From NCBI RefSeq assembly GCF_900142445.1, contig NZ_FRAV01000040.1, forward strand, positions 1-45,239: DNA of 45,239 nucleotides. The letters are read 5' to 3'. The notes beneath the pieces were generated by a model. The model did no database searches, was not told the origin of the DNA, and was given only the letters and a program-made list of their open reading frames with translations. Below, piece by piece: positions 14,046 to 22,757 of this stretch; position 1 is the first letter of the stretch; every line of letters starts with the position of its first letter. The position numbers and the translations under genes were made by a program. The DNA comes from Chryseobacterium polytrichastri (lineage in GTDB: Bacteria; Bacteroidota; Bacteroidia; Flavobacteriales; Weeksellaceae).

Positions 14046-15782
14046 TTATTTGCTAATCTGCGAATACAAATTAACAATTGCTTTCAAAAGTTGATCCATT
14101 CCTTCAGGAGATTTTACAGGAGCATATTTCTCCATCTGAATCTTTTGTGAAAGATTTCTGTATTCCTCAGCCATAGCAGATCCCTTGTAACTCTCTAAAA
14201 ACCTTCTAAAATCTTCTGTTGAGCTTTGGAAATACTCCTTTCTCACTTCAGTATCCATTTCATCTATTGTTTGAAAAAACTTATGATAATCTTCATTATC
14301 TTTTAGATTTTCTAAATAACTGAAATAATCATTAATATCAGTTTTTAGGCTTTGTCTTATTTCATTTTCAGTTTCTGCTACAGAACCCAAAGATTTTGAA
14401 GGTACACTTTCTTTAACTAATGTACGCTTTTTTTGCCAAGTCTTAAATAAAAGATAAGCAACAAACAATGCCAGTAAAATAGCCATATTGGTTAAAAGGA
14501 TATTCCAATGGAACTTACCTTTTTCTTTCACTTTAAACGAGGTAGTTTTTAAAACCGGAGTATTTACCGTTTCCAAAAAGTTATTGGTATATTCATTAAC
14601 CTTTTCAACAGTGGTTTTAGAATCCATAATCTGATCATGAGAAAATGCATTCAAAGCCAACGTTTCCTGTCCTAAATCAACATATTCTTTATTTGCAGGA
14701 TTGAAGAAAGCAAATTGTTCTGTTTTAACATTAATATCACCTGCCTTTTTTGGAATTAGAATATAGCTTGCTAAAATTTCCCCTTTAATTCCCGTGGTTC
14801 CAGGAGCAACTGCTGACGTAATTTTAGGCGTAAAAATTTCATAATCCGGAGATTCTGCAATTTTCGGAAGTTCCATATCAGATAAATTCCCCTCCCCTGT
14901 AACTTTTACAACTACATTGATAGGTTTTTTGATTTCCACTTTTTCTTTCGAAGCATTATAGATACTTACATTGAAGTTTCCAACCGCATTTTTAAAGCAT
15001 TCTGGTGACCCTTCCGGAAGCTTTCTTACATTAAGCTTAACTCTGTTGGAGATAATTTTATTTTTGTTTGAATAGCTACTAACAGAGGCGGAAACAGCAG
15101 GAACCTCAACATATCCAGCCGCGTTTGGGAAAACCATAAATACAGCTAAAACCTGTGAAGCCATATTTCCATAACTAGATGAAGGATCAATTTCAGATTT
15201 AACAAAGCTGATAGGATGAACATTGATGTTATCCTGCTGAGGAAGATGAATATTTTTTACTTTTCTAAAGTTATCCATATTCTTAGAATAAGCTTTTAGA
15301 ACAGCAACAGTTGGCTGATCTTGATAAATATCTTTATCATCGATCTCCATATTCAAATAAACCTCATTAGAAGCACTCGAAGCAGATCTCTTATCAACCT
15401 CTTTTACCAAAATATCGAAAGGTTCTGTTTTATAAATTTTATTATTAACCGTTACCAAAACGGAACCAATTTTAATTTTACCTTTTTGCTTAGGCTCAAG
15501 GGCAAGCTGAGAAACTCTTTGTGTAATTACTGTATTGGTCGCAGGATCTACATACGTATTGTTTACAGATCCAGATCCAATAATATTAAATTTGGATAGA
15601 TCTGGAAGACGAATTGGCGTTTGTTGATTATACTCACTCCCATTCATTTCCAGAACGATTGTAAGGTTCACAACATCTTTACCGGTGTAATCATTTTTAT
15701 CCGGATTTACATTAATACTTACCTGCCCGTAAGAAATTACGGAAGAAAGAATAAATAATATGTAAATAATTTTTTGTTGCAT
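14046..15782 (-). CDS. batD: BatD family protein
   Basis: A 578-residue membrane protein: signal peptide QQKIIYILFILSSVISYGQ, a long periplasmic part built of Ig-like beta domains (about 25-420), one membrane helix (NILLTNMAILLALFVAYLLF, about 427-446) and a charged cytoplasmic tail with helices. This is the BatD/oxygen-tolerance family. The annotated frame can begin at a TTG at 15788, but the ATG at 15782 overlaps the stop of the TPR gene (TGATG), typical for this operon, so I chose it. BatD works with the VWA proteins BatA and BatB and the MoxR ATPase, in a membrane complex linked to envelope stability or oxygen tolerance in Bacteroides. It is the last gene of the operon. Confidence 0.9.
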   Translation of the reverse strand: MQQKIIYILFILSSVISYGQVSINVNPDKNDYTGKDVVNLTIVLEMNGSEYNQQTPIRLPDLSKFNIIGSGSVNNTYVDPATNTVITQRVSQLALEPKQKGKIKIGSVLVTVNNKIYKTEPFDILVKEVDKRSASSASNEVYLNMEIDDKDIYQDQPTVAVLKAYSKNMDNFRKVKNIHLPQQDNINVHPISFVKSEIDPSSSYGNMASQVLAVFMVFPNAAGYVEVPAVSASVSSYSNKNKIISNRVKLNVRKLPEGSPECFKNAVGNFNVSIYNASKEKVEIKKPINVVVKVTGEGNLSDMELPKIAESPDYEIFTPKITSAVAPGTTGIKGEILASYILIPKKAGDINVKTEQFAFFNPANKEYVDLGQETLALNAFSHDQIMDSKTTVEKVNEYTNNFLETVNTPVLKTTSFKVKEKGKFHWNILLTNMAILLALFVAYLLFKTWQKKRTLVKESVPSKSLGSVAETENEIRQSLKTDINDYFSYLENLKDNEDYHKFFQTIDEMDTEVRKEYFQSSTEDFRRFLESYKGSAMAEEYRNLSQKIQMEKYAPVKSPEGMDQLLKAIVNLYSQISK

Positions 15783-16528
15783 CACCAATCTTTCTCGTTG
15801 CTTTCAGGCATCGAATAAGAATTTTTATTTAAAATTCTTTTGGCAGTCTCTTTCTCTTTATCGCTTACTTTATCTAAAATTGCGTTTTCAAGATCTTTTG
15901 GTATTTTACCTTCATTTTTCTGGTTCTTGTCTGGAGTATTACCCTCTTGACTTTTCCCTTGATTTTGCTGGCCTTTTCCTTGATCTTGTTTTTGATCTTT
16001 AGTATTGCCTTTTTGATCATCATTTTTTTGTTGGTCTTTACCGCCGCCGCCTTTACCTGACTTATTTTGCTGGTCTTTCTTTTGTTCGTTTTCTTTTTCT
16101 TTCAACTTGGCAATTCCATAATTTTTTCTTGTGGCTTCGTTGTAAGGGTCTTGTTTTAAGGATTGCTTATAATAAACAGCCGCCTTTTCAGGCTCTTTCA
16201 TCTGCATATAAGTATTTCCTAAATTATGAAGAGCCGCTGCTTTATCGGGAATATTTTGAGAAAGTTTTTGTGCTTTTTCAAACTCAGCTTTCGCCTCATC
16301 ATATTTTTTATTTTTATACAGTGCATTCCCTAAATTATAATGTGCCGTAAAATCTTTCTCATTAGACTTTATTGCTTCCATATACTTAGAAGACGCTCCA
16401 TCATAATCTTTACCGTTATATTTCTGATTGCCCTCATAGACCAAAGTTCTATAGTTTTCCTGCCCAAATAAGAAGCCTGAAAACGAAAAAGCAATTATAA
16501 ACGATAAAAAAATGATTTTAGTATTCAT
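15782..16528 (-). CDS. TPR protein of the Bat operon (BatC/BatE-like)
   Basis: A 248-residue protein. It starts with a signal peptide (IIFLSFIIAFSFSGFLFGQ), then has about three tetratricopeptide repeats between residues 30 and 135 (YNGKDYDGASSKYMEAIKSN, AHYNLGNALYKNKKYDEAKA, ALHNLGNTYMQMKEPEKAAV). A low-complexity linker of Lys, Gln, Gly and Asn follows (about 145-205), then a short C-terminal helix region. The ATG at 16528 is preferred over an in-frame TTG at 16537 because it gives the normal signal peptide. In Bat operons the TPR subunit (named BatC or BatE in different species) is thought to scaffold the complex on the periplasmic side. Its stop overlaps the batD start. Confidence 0.87.
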   Translation of the reverse strand: MNTKIIFLSFIIAFSFSGFLFGQENYRTLVYEGNQKYNGKDYDGASSKYMEAIKSNEKDFTAHYNLGNALYKNKKYDEAKAEFEKAQKLSQNIPDKAAALHNLGNTYMQMKEPEKAAVYYKQSLKQDPYNEATRKNYGIAKLKEKENEQKKDQQNKSGKGGGGKDQQKNDDQKGNTKDQKQDQGKGQQNQGKSQEGNTPDKNQKNEGKIPKDLENAILDKVSDKEKETAKRILNKNSYSMPESNEKDW

Positions 16529-16626
16529 TGTATGCAAAATTATCCCTTTATATGTTAATAAACAGAGTCTTAATTGTTAAAGTTGGGTTAAAGTGGGGAT
16601 TGGTTTAGGGAACACAATAAATAACA

Positions 16627-17634
16627 TTAAACATTAAAATCTCTTTTGGGGTTAAAAATATAAATTAAAAAGAAGAAAAATATTGAAAATGCTAAAAAAT
16701 ATTGATAATAATGATTCGCATTCTGAGATTTCACCAATGTTTCCGAAGAAGACATTTTCTTACTTAGTGCATCTGTGATTCTATTTGGAGCTTCATTGAT
16801 GTTATTTCCATCAATATATGTTCCTCCTGTAGATTCAGCCATTTTTTTTAGCGCTTCTGTTTGTCTTTTAGAAATCACTGTTTCTCCGGCTCTGTCTGTT
16901 TTATATCCCATCAATTGTCCAAACACATATTCAGGAACTGGCGCCCCTTCATCAGAGCCAATGCCTACAGACGTAATCATGATCCCTTCTTTGTTAGCCA
17001 GTTTTATAGCCGCATTATCGTTGCCTTCATTATCTTCACCATCGCTCAGTAAAACAATTTTTCTTGAGCCTTTATTTACATTTTTAAATTTATCTGCTGC
17101 TACTTTTACAGCTTTCAAGAAATCCGTTCCCTGAACTTGTACAGAATTCGTTTCAATCCCATTAATGTAGGTTTCAGCAGAACTATAATCTGTTGTTAAA
17201 GGCAAAATGGAAACCGCTTCACCTGCAAACATGATAATCCCCACTTTATCGCTTTTCATCTTTTGCATCGTGTTGATCATGACATTTTTTGCTTCTGTCA
17301 AACGACTTGGATTAATATCTTCCGCATTCATAGAGTTTGAAACATCAAGCATAAAGATTACATTATTCATCTTCTGATTGCTTTTTACTTCCTCTGAACC
17401 ATTTAATAAATCAATGATAGAGAAGATTAAAAACAATGTACCTAAAAGATATAAAGCAGGAAAAATTTTAACAAATCCGGATCTTTTTTCAAACAATTCT
17501 TCATGAAACTGACTGTCTGCAAAAATGTTCCTTCTTCTATTGTTCCATTTCAGAAAACGAATCAACAAAGTAGCTAACAGCGGCAAAAGCAACAGCAACA
17601 ATAAATACCAATAATTACCTAAATACCACTCCAT
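16627..17634 (-). CDS. batB: BatB, VWA-domain membrane protein
   Basis: A 335-residue protein with membrane helices at about 8-26 and 58-76, a von Willebrand factor A domain at about 90-285, and a final helix at about 309-328. The metal-ion adhesion site is complete: DVSNS (Asp97, Ser99, Ser101), a Thr in LPLTTDYS, and LLSDGEDNEG. VWA domains bind partners through Mg2+; in the Bat system BatA and BatB form the membrane complex. Its start overlaps the batA stop (TGATG). A 98-nt gap follows before the TPR gene, the largest in the 3' part of the operon. Confidence 0.92.
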   Translation of the reverse strand: MEWYLGNYWYLLLLLLLPLLATLLIRFLKWNNRRRNIFADSQFHEELFEKRSGFVKIFPALYLLGTLFLIFSIIDLLNGSEEVKSNQKMNNVIFMLDVSNSMNAEDINPSRLTEAKNVMINTMQKMKSDKVGIIMFAGEAVSILPLTTDYSSAETYINGIETNSVQVQGTDFLKAVKVAADKFKNVNKGSRKIVLLSDGEDNEGNDNAAIKLANKEGIMITSVGIGSDEGAPVPEYVFGQLMGYKTDRAGETVISKRQTEALKKMAESTGGTYIDGNNINEAPNRITDALSKKMSSSETLVKSQNANHYYQYFLAFSIFFFFLIYIFNPKRDFNV

Positions 17635-18626
17635 CAGCTTAAAAATTTATAAAACACCCATCTCAGCAAGGCATCGATAATTAACATTCCTAAAGCAATC
17701 CAAAGGAAAATTTTAAAATATTCCTGATAATTATAAAGTTTAGACACTTTAATATCAGATTTTTCCAATTGATTAATTTCATTATAAACCTCTTCCAAGC
17801 TACTGTTTGAGGTCGCTCTGAAGTATTTTCCGTTGGTAGTCTGCGCTACTTCTCTTAGAAGTTCTTCATCAATCATCACCTGAGTTTCTGTAAAGACAAG
17901 GTCTCCAAAAATATCTTGTTGAGTAGGCATTAGAGCATATCCATTCGTTCCAATTCCGATAGAATATACTTTGATATCATTGTTTTTAGCCAATTCTGCA
18001 GCTACTTGAGCAGGCATTGCATTTTCAATTGTATTAACCCCATCGGTCATTAGAATAATGATCTTACTTTTCGCTTTACTATTTCTCAGGTGATTTACCG
18101 CTACAGAAAGTCCTTCTCCAATAGCAGTCCCAGGTTGAAGTTCCAGCGGATTAAGGTTTTTCAATTCATCAATAACCACCTGATGATCGGAAGTTACAGG
18201 AACTTTTGTAAATGCTTCTCCTGAATACGTTACTAACCCTACTCTATCATTCGGTCGTTTATCAACAAATTTTATAGCAATCTCTTTCAGTGCCGTTAAA
18301 CGATCTGGTGTTAAATCTTTGGCTAACATACTCAATGATACGTCAACAGCCAACATAATATCAATTCCCTTCGTATCATCTCTGTCTTGAGAAACAGTAA
18401 ACGTTCTTGGTCTGGCCATCGCAATGATCAGTGCAGAAAGAATAAGGTATTTAGATATTTTCAGTAAGAAAAGTACGGCTACAATTCCGTCACTTCCTTC
18501 CATATTTTTTATGGTAGGAACTTTTATTCCCTTTCTCTTTTGCCTGCTTAAATCTTTAAATAAAAGAGGAATAAACAACAGAAAAAGCAGTAAAAACCAC
18601 GGACTATAAAATTCAAAATTAGGCAT
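17634..18626 (-). CDS. batA: BatA, VWA-domain membrane protein
   Basis: A 330-residue paralogue of BatB: N-terminal helices at about 9-24 and 55-70, VWA domain at about 88-280 and a C-terminal helix at about 307-326. The metal site reads DVSLS (Asp95, Ser97, Ser99), KVPVTSD and LMTDGVNT. The start codon lies inside the preceding gene (8-nt overlap) and the stop overlaps batB, so the three are translated as a block. The role follows from the family: a membrane-anchored VWA subunit acting with BatB and the MoxR ATPase. Confidence 0.93.
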   Translation of the reverse strand: MPNFEFYSPWFLLLFLLFIPLLFKDLSRQKRKGIKVPTIKNMEGSDGIVAVLFLLKISKYLILSALIIAMARPRTFTVSQDRDDTKGIDIMLAVDVSLSMLAKDLTPDRLTALKEIAIKFVDKRPNDRVGLVTYSGEAFTKVPVTSDHQVVIDELKNLNPLELQPGTAIGEGLSVAVNHLRNSKAKSKIIILMTDGVNTIENAMPAQVAAELAKNNDIKVYSIGIGTNGYALMPTQQDIFGDLVFTETQVMIDEELLREVAQTTNGKYFRATSNSSLEEVYNEINQLEKSDIKVSKLYNYQEYFKIFLWIALGMLIIDALLRWVFYKFLS

Positions 18627-19515
18627 CTTTTCTCAGGTTTTCGAATTCTAAATCCTTTGATGATCTCTTCACAAAATCTCTAACGTCTGCGAAATCTTTT
18701 TCCATAGAATCTTTATCAGGGAAAGTTTTGGCAAATTTCACCAAGTCTCCTCTTAAAAATACATCTGCAATCACTTTCTCGTTTTCCTGAGAGATTGTAT
18801 TATTTTTTTTCATTAAATCTATTAAATCATCTGTCAACAAAACATCCGCAGGCAAATGATATTGTTTGGTAATGAATTTTCTGGAAATATCGATCAATTC
18901 AACATAAAATGAACGGTAATTTCCCTCTTCAATATATTTTTTCTTTTTAAGAGAATCTAATTCCTTCAAGGTCTGATTGGTTGCCACCGCAGGAGAACTT
19001 TTAGATTTCCTGCCCCATTTCATATACATCACAATAGCAATAATAAGAGCTATAACCGCCAAGGCTGCTAAAACATAAAACTTATAAAGCTCCCAATAAT
19101 CTTTTGCCTCAAGCTTAACCTCCTTATTATTCATGATATCATTGATCTGATCTGCTTTTTGAGCCGTATTCAGAACCTCAATTTCATAAGGAATTGTTTT
19201 TAAAACCTGTCCGCCTACTTTAAATTCCAATTCAGGAATGGTAAATTTCCCTTCTTCATAAACCGAAAACTCAATTTTTCTATAATAGATATCAGGATTT
19301 TGGGCAATACTATCTTTAATTTCTTCAAAATGGAAAGGTAACAATTCGTTCTTAGGAGCTGCTAACACCTTTTCATTATGAAGATTATTTATCGTCACAA
19401 TAATAGAATTTACCTCTCCCAAAGCAAGGGTTTTCTTCTCAAGATTGGAAGAAAGTATCTGTGAAAAAGCGTTTGCACAGATTAAAAAAGACAGTATAAA
19501 TAGTAATTTTTTCAA
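18619..19515 (-). CDS. BatD-like/DUF4381-type membrane protein of the Bat operon
   Basis: A 298-residue protein with a signal peptide (KKLLFILSFLICANAFSQ), a periplasmic beta domain (about 20-130), one membrane helix (FYVLAALAVIALIIAIVMYM, about 150-169) and a cytoplasmic helical domain containing YRSFYVELIDISRKFI and an Asp/Lys-rich end. This is the short BatD-related protein that lies between the DUF58 gene and batA in Bacteroidetes. No ATG is available: the frame begins with TTG at 19515, which gives a perfect signal peptide. An 80-nt spacer with hairpin repeats separates it from the DUF58 gene. Confidence 0.82.
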   Translation of the reverse strand: MKKLLFILSFLICANAFSQILSSNLEKKTLALGEVNSIIVTINNLHNEKVLAAPKNELLPFHFEEIKDSIAQNPDIYYRKIEFSVYEEGKFTIPELEFKVGGQVLKTIPYEIEVLNTAQKADQINDIMNNKEVKLEAKDYWELYKFYVLAALAVIALIIAIVMYMKWGRKSKSSPAVATNQTLKELDSLKKKKYIEEGNYRSFYVELIDISRKFITKQYHLPADVLLTDDLIDLMKKNNTISQENEKVIADVFLRGDLVKFAKTFPDKDSMEKDFADVRDFVKRSSKDLEFENLRKDA

Positions 19516-19533
19516 TTTTAATAAATAAATTTT

Positions 19534-19582
19534 GGCTAAAGCCTAATTTTAATTTTTAGATTTAAACGGGTTAAAACCCGTT
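19534..19582. repeat. Palindromic intergenic repeat inside the Bat operon
   Basis: Two adjacent small palindromes: GGCTAAAGCC-type at 19534-19543 and AACGGG / CCCGTT at 19565-19582. No U-tract follows on the coding strand, so it does not look like a terminator. Elements of this kind (GGCTAAAGCC, AACGGGTT..AACCCGTT) are, as I recall, dispersed in Chryseobacterium genomes like REP sequences; only one copy is in this window. Confidence 0.6.
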
Positions 19583-19595
19583 CCTATTGATATAA

Positions 19596-20459
19596 TTATT
19601 TCTTCTGAAAATAACTGTACAATAATTTTGAATAATCCGCACCCGTATTTACATTCATAAAACTGGCCGAACTGTTGGCAAAATCATCTTCCAATGCTCT
19701 TACTTTTTGTTTTTGCGCTTCTGCAAAAGTATATCTCCATCGTGCACTGGAAGTATTAGCCCAAACCTGTTTTCCTGTTTCGGCATCGTACAACAGCGCA
19801 TATCCTACATCTGGAATCTCGTTATCCTTTTCATCATAAATTCTCATTCCAAGCAAATGATGTTTCTTTGAAGCCACACGAAGCATTTTAGAATCGTATT
19901 CATCTTCAAAATCTGAGAATAAGAAAACCAAAGATTTCCTCTTAAATATTCCCATCATATATTCCATTGCTTTATCTATTTTAGAAACTGCAGGAACATA
20001 ATCAGCTGTTAATATATTACTAATAATTGATAAAATATGTTTCCTCCCTTTTTGTGGCGGAATTACTTTGTATACTTTATCGGCAAATAGAATCAAACCA
20101 ACTTTATCATTATTTCCCGCCGCTGAAAACCCTAAACTGGCAGCAATTTCTGCTACATATTCTCTTTTCAACTGGGTTTTTGTTCCGTAATCCATGGAAG
20201 CAGAAATATCAACCAAGATCATCATTGTCAGCTCCCTTTCCTCTTCCATTACTTTTACAAATGGTTCACGGAAACGAGCGGTTTTATTCCAATCAATCCT
20301 ACGGATTTCATCACCAAACTGATACGGACGGACCTCTGAAAAAGTCATTCCCTGTCCTTTAAAAGCACTGTGATATTGTCCCATCAAAGTAGCTTCCGTC
20401 TTCCTGCGAGTACGGATTTCTATTTGCTTTACTTTTTTTACAATATCTTTTATCTGCAT
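19596..20459 (-). CDS. DUF58 domain protein of the Bat operon
   Basis: A 287-residue cytoplasmic protein. GMTFSEVRPYQFGDEIRRID (about 37-56) is the DUF58 signature, followed by a VWA-like domain with DISAS (Asp84, Ser86, Ser88) and LFSDFEDEYD (about 178-187). DUF58 proteins accompany MoxR ATPases in nearly all Bat-type operons and are probable partners of that ATPase. Usually the DUF58 gene directly follows moxR; here two unrelated genes lie between them. It starts 2 nt after the preceding gene. Confidence 0.9.
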   Translation of the reverse strand: MQIKDIVKKVKQIEIRTRRKTEATLMGQYHSAFKGQGMTFSEVRPYQFGDEIRRIDWNKTARFREPFVKVMEEERELTMMILVDISASMDYGTKTQLKREYVAEIAASLGFSAAGNNDKVGLILFADKVYKVIPPQKGRKHILSIISNILTADYVPAVSKIDKAMEYMMGIFKRKSLVFLFSDFEDEYDSKMLRVASKKHHLLGMRIYDEKDNEIPDVGYALLYDAETGKQVWANTSSARWRYTFAEAQKQKVRALEDDFANSSASFMNVNTGADYSKLLYSYFQKK

Positions 20460-20461
20460 GT

Positions 20462-20932
20462 CTACTTTATTAAAACTTGATCATTAACCACTGTAATTAA
20501 TCTATCATAATCTAAATCATAGTTTTCGGCAGTTAAGATAACTTCTTTGTTTAAAATTTTAGAAACTGATTTTAAATAATCTATAATTTGGTTATGATCA
20601 TCTAAACTTTTAATTTCCTTTGGCGTAATATCATTTTCTATTTCCACTTCTGTAAAAAAGTAACAATTTAAAATAATTTCGCCAATCATTATTGTCGCAG
20701 TTACAACAAATTCACTTACATTATCCCAATAATCGAATATATATTTAGAAATAATTTGATTGCTTGATTTTAAATCTCCAACAATATCACAATATGTAAA
20801 TCTGACTTCAAAATTTTCATTTATAAAATCTATCCATTTCAACCAATCAAGTCTTGAAATATTTAAAACATAAATATCTCTTAATGAACCATCAGAGAAA
20901 TAAATGTTATCTTTTAAATATTGCCAATCCAT
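20462..20932 (-). CDS. Unknown 156-residue protein inserted in the Bat operon
   Basis: I do not recognise a family. The protein is acidic, rich in aromatic residues and Ile/Asp (DWLKWIDFIN, FDYWDNVSEFVV), has no signal peptide and a single hydrophobic stretch at about 75-92 that reads as a buried strand or helix (VVTATIMIGEIILNCYFF). Size and composition resemble the many small cytoplasmic immunity-like or SMI1-like proteins of Bacteroidetes, but no motif proves it. It lies 2 nt before the DUF58 gene and 5 nt after the GNAT gene, so it is fully embedded in the operon. Confidence 0.6.
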   Translation of the reverse strand: MDWQYLKDNIYFSDGSLRDIYVLNISRLDWLKWIDFINENFEVRFTYCDIVGDLKSSNQIISKYIFDYWDNVSEFVVTATIMIGEIILNCYFFTEVEIENDITPKEIKSLDDHNQIIDYLKSVSKILNKEVILTAENYDLDYDRLITVVNDQVLIK

Positions 20933-20937
20933 ATAAC

Positions 20938-21396
20938 TTAATCCTTAAACTCAATGGAAACATTAAACCATTCATTATCAAATTTCGGACTGTATTTTTT
21001 GTAGAAATTAATTGCTGGCTCGTTCCAGTTTAATACTTGAAAAACCATTCCGCTGTATTGATTTGACTTTCCGTGTTCTAAGGTTGCTTCAAATAGTTTT
21101 TTTCCAATTTGTTTTCCTCTTAGTTTTTCGGTTACCACTAAATCTTCTAGATATAATCTCCTTCCTTTCCAAGTCGAATATCGATTATAATACAATGATA
21201 TTCCTACAATCTGTCCTTCAAACTCAGCAACAAAAGCACCCCAAACTGGAGATTTACCAAAACCATCTTCAGTAAATTGTTTTAGAGTTAAAGTAACTTC
21301 ATGTAAAGCCTTTTCATATTCAGCTAATTCTTTAATTAACTCCAACATGGGAGCACAATCTTCCTGAACCGCTTTTCTGATTACCATTTCTTCCAT
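20938..21396 (-). CDS. GNAT N-acetyltransferase, diamine acetyltransferase-like
   Basis: A 152-residue GNAT enzyme. The acetyl-CoA loop is VTEKLRGKQIGKKLFEATL (about 87-105); LYLEDLVV just before it and QVLNWNEPAINFYKKY (about 119-134) complete the fold. The overall pattern (IRKAVQEDCAPMLELIKELAEYEK at the start, RLYLEDLVV) is that of spermidine/spermine or thialysine acetyltransferases (SSAT-like), so a small amine is the likely acceptor. It lies between moxR and the DUF58 gene with 6-nt and 5-nt spacing, not a usual Bat component. Confidence 0.82.
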   Translation of the reverse strand: MEEMVIRKAVQEDCAPMLELIKELAEYEKALHEVTLTLKQFTEDGFGKSPVWGAFVAEFEGQIVGISLYYNRYSTWKGRRLYLEDLVVTEKLRGKQIGKKLFEATLEHGKSNQYSGMVFQVLNWNEPAINFYKKYSPKFDNEWFNVSIEFKD

Positions 21397-21402
21397 TAAA
21401 AA

Positions 21403-22407
21403 TTAAGGGGCTTGAATTTTTGCTAAAATTCTATTAACAATTTCTTCGGTAGAAATTTCTTCCGCTTCTGCTTCGAACGTTAAACCAATTCTGTGTCTCA
21501 ATACATCTTTAGCCAGTTCTTTTACATCTTCAGGAATTACAAAAGCTCTTCCTTTCAAAAATGCATACGCTCTTGAAGCAATCGCTAAGTTAATAGATGC
21601 TCTCGGAGAAGCTCCGAAACTTATATAGTTCTTAAGTTCAGACAAACCGTAATTTTCAGGATAACGGGTTGCAAACACCATATCCAGAATATACTTTTCA
21701 ATTTTCTCATCTAAGTAAATCTGATTGATTAATTCTTTGGCATCAACAATATTTTGCAGAGAAACTACCGGTTTTACTACTGGCTGGTGGGAAGTAGAAA
21801 CCATTCTCATTACTGTTCTTTCATCCTCGAATTTTGGATAATCGATAGTACATTTCAACATAAAACGGTCGCTTTGCGCTTCAGGCAAAAGATAAGTTCC
21901 TTCCTGATCAATCGGGTTTTGCGTTGCCAATACCAAAAATGGCTTTGGAAGCTTCATCGTCTCATCACCAATTGTAACCTGCTTCTCCTGCATTACTTCT
22001 AAAAGTGCAGACTGTACCTTTGCTGGCGCACGATTAATCTCATCCGCAAGAACAAAGTTTGCAAAAACAGGCCCTCTTTTTATAGAAAAATCATTCTCTT
22101 TTATATTGTAGATCATTGTTCCTACAACATCTGCAGGCAATAGATCCGGTGTAAACTGAATCCTTGAAAATTCACCATGAACAGCATCCGCCAACGTTTT
22201 TATAGCTAACGTTTTTGCCAATCCGGGAACCCCTTCCAAAAGAACGTGCCCACCTCCTAACAGCCCTACCAAAAGGCGGTCTATCATATATTCCTGACCA
22301 ATGATAACCTTGTTGATTTCCTGTCTCAGAAGTGAAAATAAGTAATTTTGTTCCTTTATTTTTTCCGTCAACTGACGAATGTCTTCTGCTTGATGTGTAT
22401 CTGACAT
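21403..22407 (-). CDS. MoxR-family AAA+ ATPase of the Bat operon
   Basis: A 334-residue AAA+ ATPase, complete. Walker A is GVPGLAKT (59-66), Walker B FVLADEINRAP (118-128, Asp-Glu 122-123), sensor 1 LATQNP (about 157-162), and ASPRASINL marks the C-terminal lid. MoxR proteins act as chaperone-like ATPases that activate or assemble partner complexes containing VWA domains; the partners here should be the DUF58, BatA and BatB proteins encoded downstream. It heads the nine-gene minus-strand operon ending at 14046. Confidence 0.93.
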   Translation of the reverse strand: MSDTHQAEDIRQLTEKIKEQNYLFSLLRQEINKVIIGQEYMIDRLLVGLLGGGHVLLEGVPGLAKTLAIKTLADAVHGEFSRIQFTPDLLPADVVGTMIYNIKENDFSIKRGPVFANFVLADEINRAPAKVQSALLEVMQEKQVTIGDETMKLPKPFLVLATQNPIDQEGTYLLPEAQSDRFMLKCTIDYPKFEDERTVMRMVSTSHQPVVKPVVSLQNIVDAKELINQIYLDEKIEKYILDMVFATRYPENYGLSELKNYISFGASPRASINLAIASRAYAFLKGRAFVIPEDVKELAKDVLRHRIGLTFEAEAEEISTEEIVNRILAKIQAP

Positions 22408-22667
22408 AGTTTAAATTAAAATAAGTTGTAAATTTCTAATAAATACTTGCATTAATCAACACAATAAATGCCATTTTTGAGTTAAAGTTTGTTAAAAATT
22501 CCGAGGTTTAACGAGATATCCAAAGCCAAGAGATTAATTTTTAATTCTTAAAATCCTTTCAAAAGTCCAATTTAATGATATTATAAATTCACAATCTATA
22601 TGAATAAATAATTACAATCAGCAGTAAAACTTTATTCTCTTCTCTGAACAACCATTGTCAATTGACA
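22408..22667. other. Gene-free upstream region of the Bat operon
   Basis: No coding frame or RNA gene is visible. It should carry the moxR promoter on the minus strand, but I find no clean TAnnTTTG element there. Confidence 0.5.
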
Positions 22668-22668
22668 T

Positions 22669-22710
22669 AAAAAAACACTATAAAATCATTGGTTAAATAA
22701 TTTCATAGTG
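22669..22710 (-). terminator. Terminator of the 22758-24053 gene
   Basis: CACTAT / ATAGTG and the following bases form a 15-position stem with two mismatches around a 5-nt loop. On the reverse strand it is followed by a U-tract from the run of A at 22669-22675. Confidence 0.8.
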
Positions 22711-22757
22711 CTCTTAAATTTTATTTAATTGATGAAAACGTAAGGTATACAGATCTA

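Noticed and set aside
15321..15599. 92-codon frame antisense to batD
   Set aside because: Ile/Arg/Asn-rich shadow of the BatD coding region.
16775..17134. 119-codon frame antisense to batB
   Set aside because: Opposite the VWA domain whose motifs are complete on the minus strand.
19565..19582. AACGGG..CCCGTT hairpin as a terminator
   Set aside because: No U-tract on either strand and it lies inside an operon.
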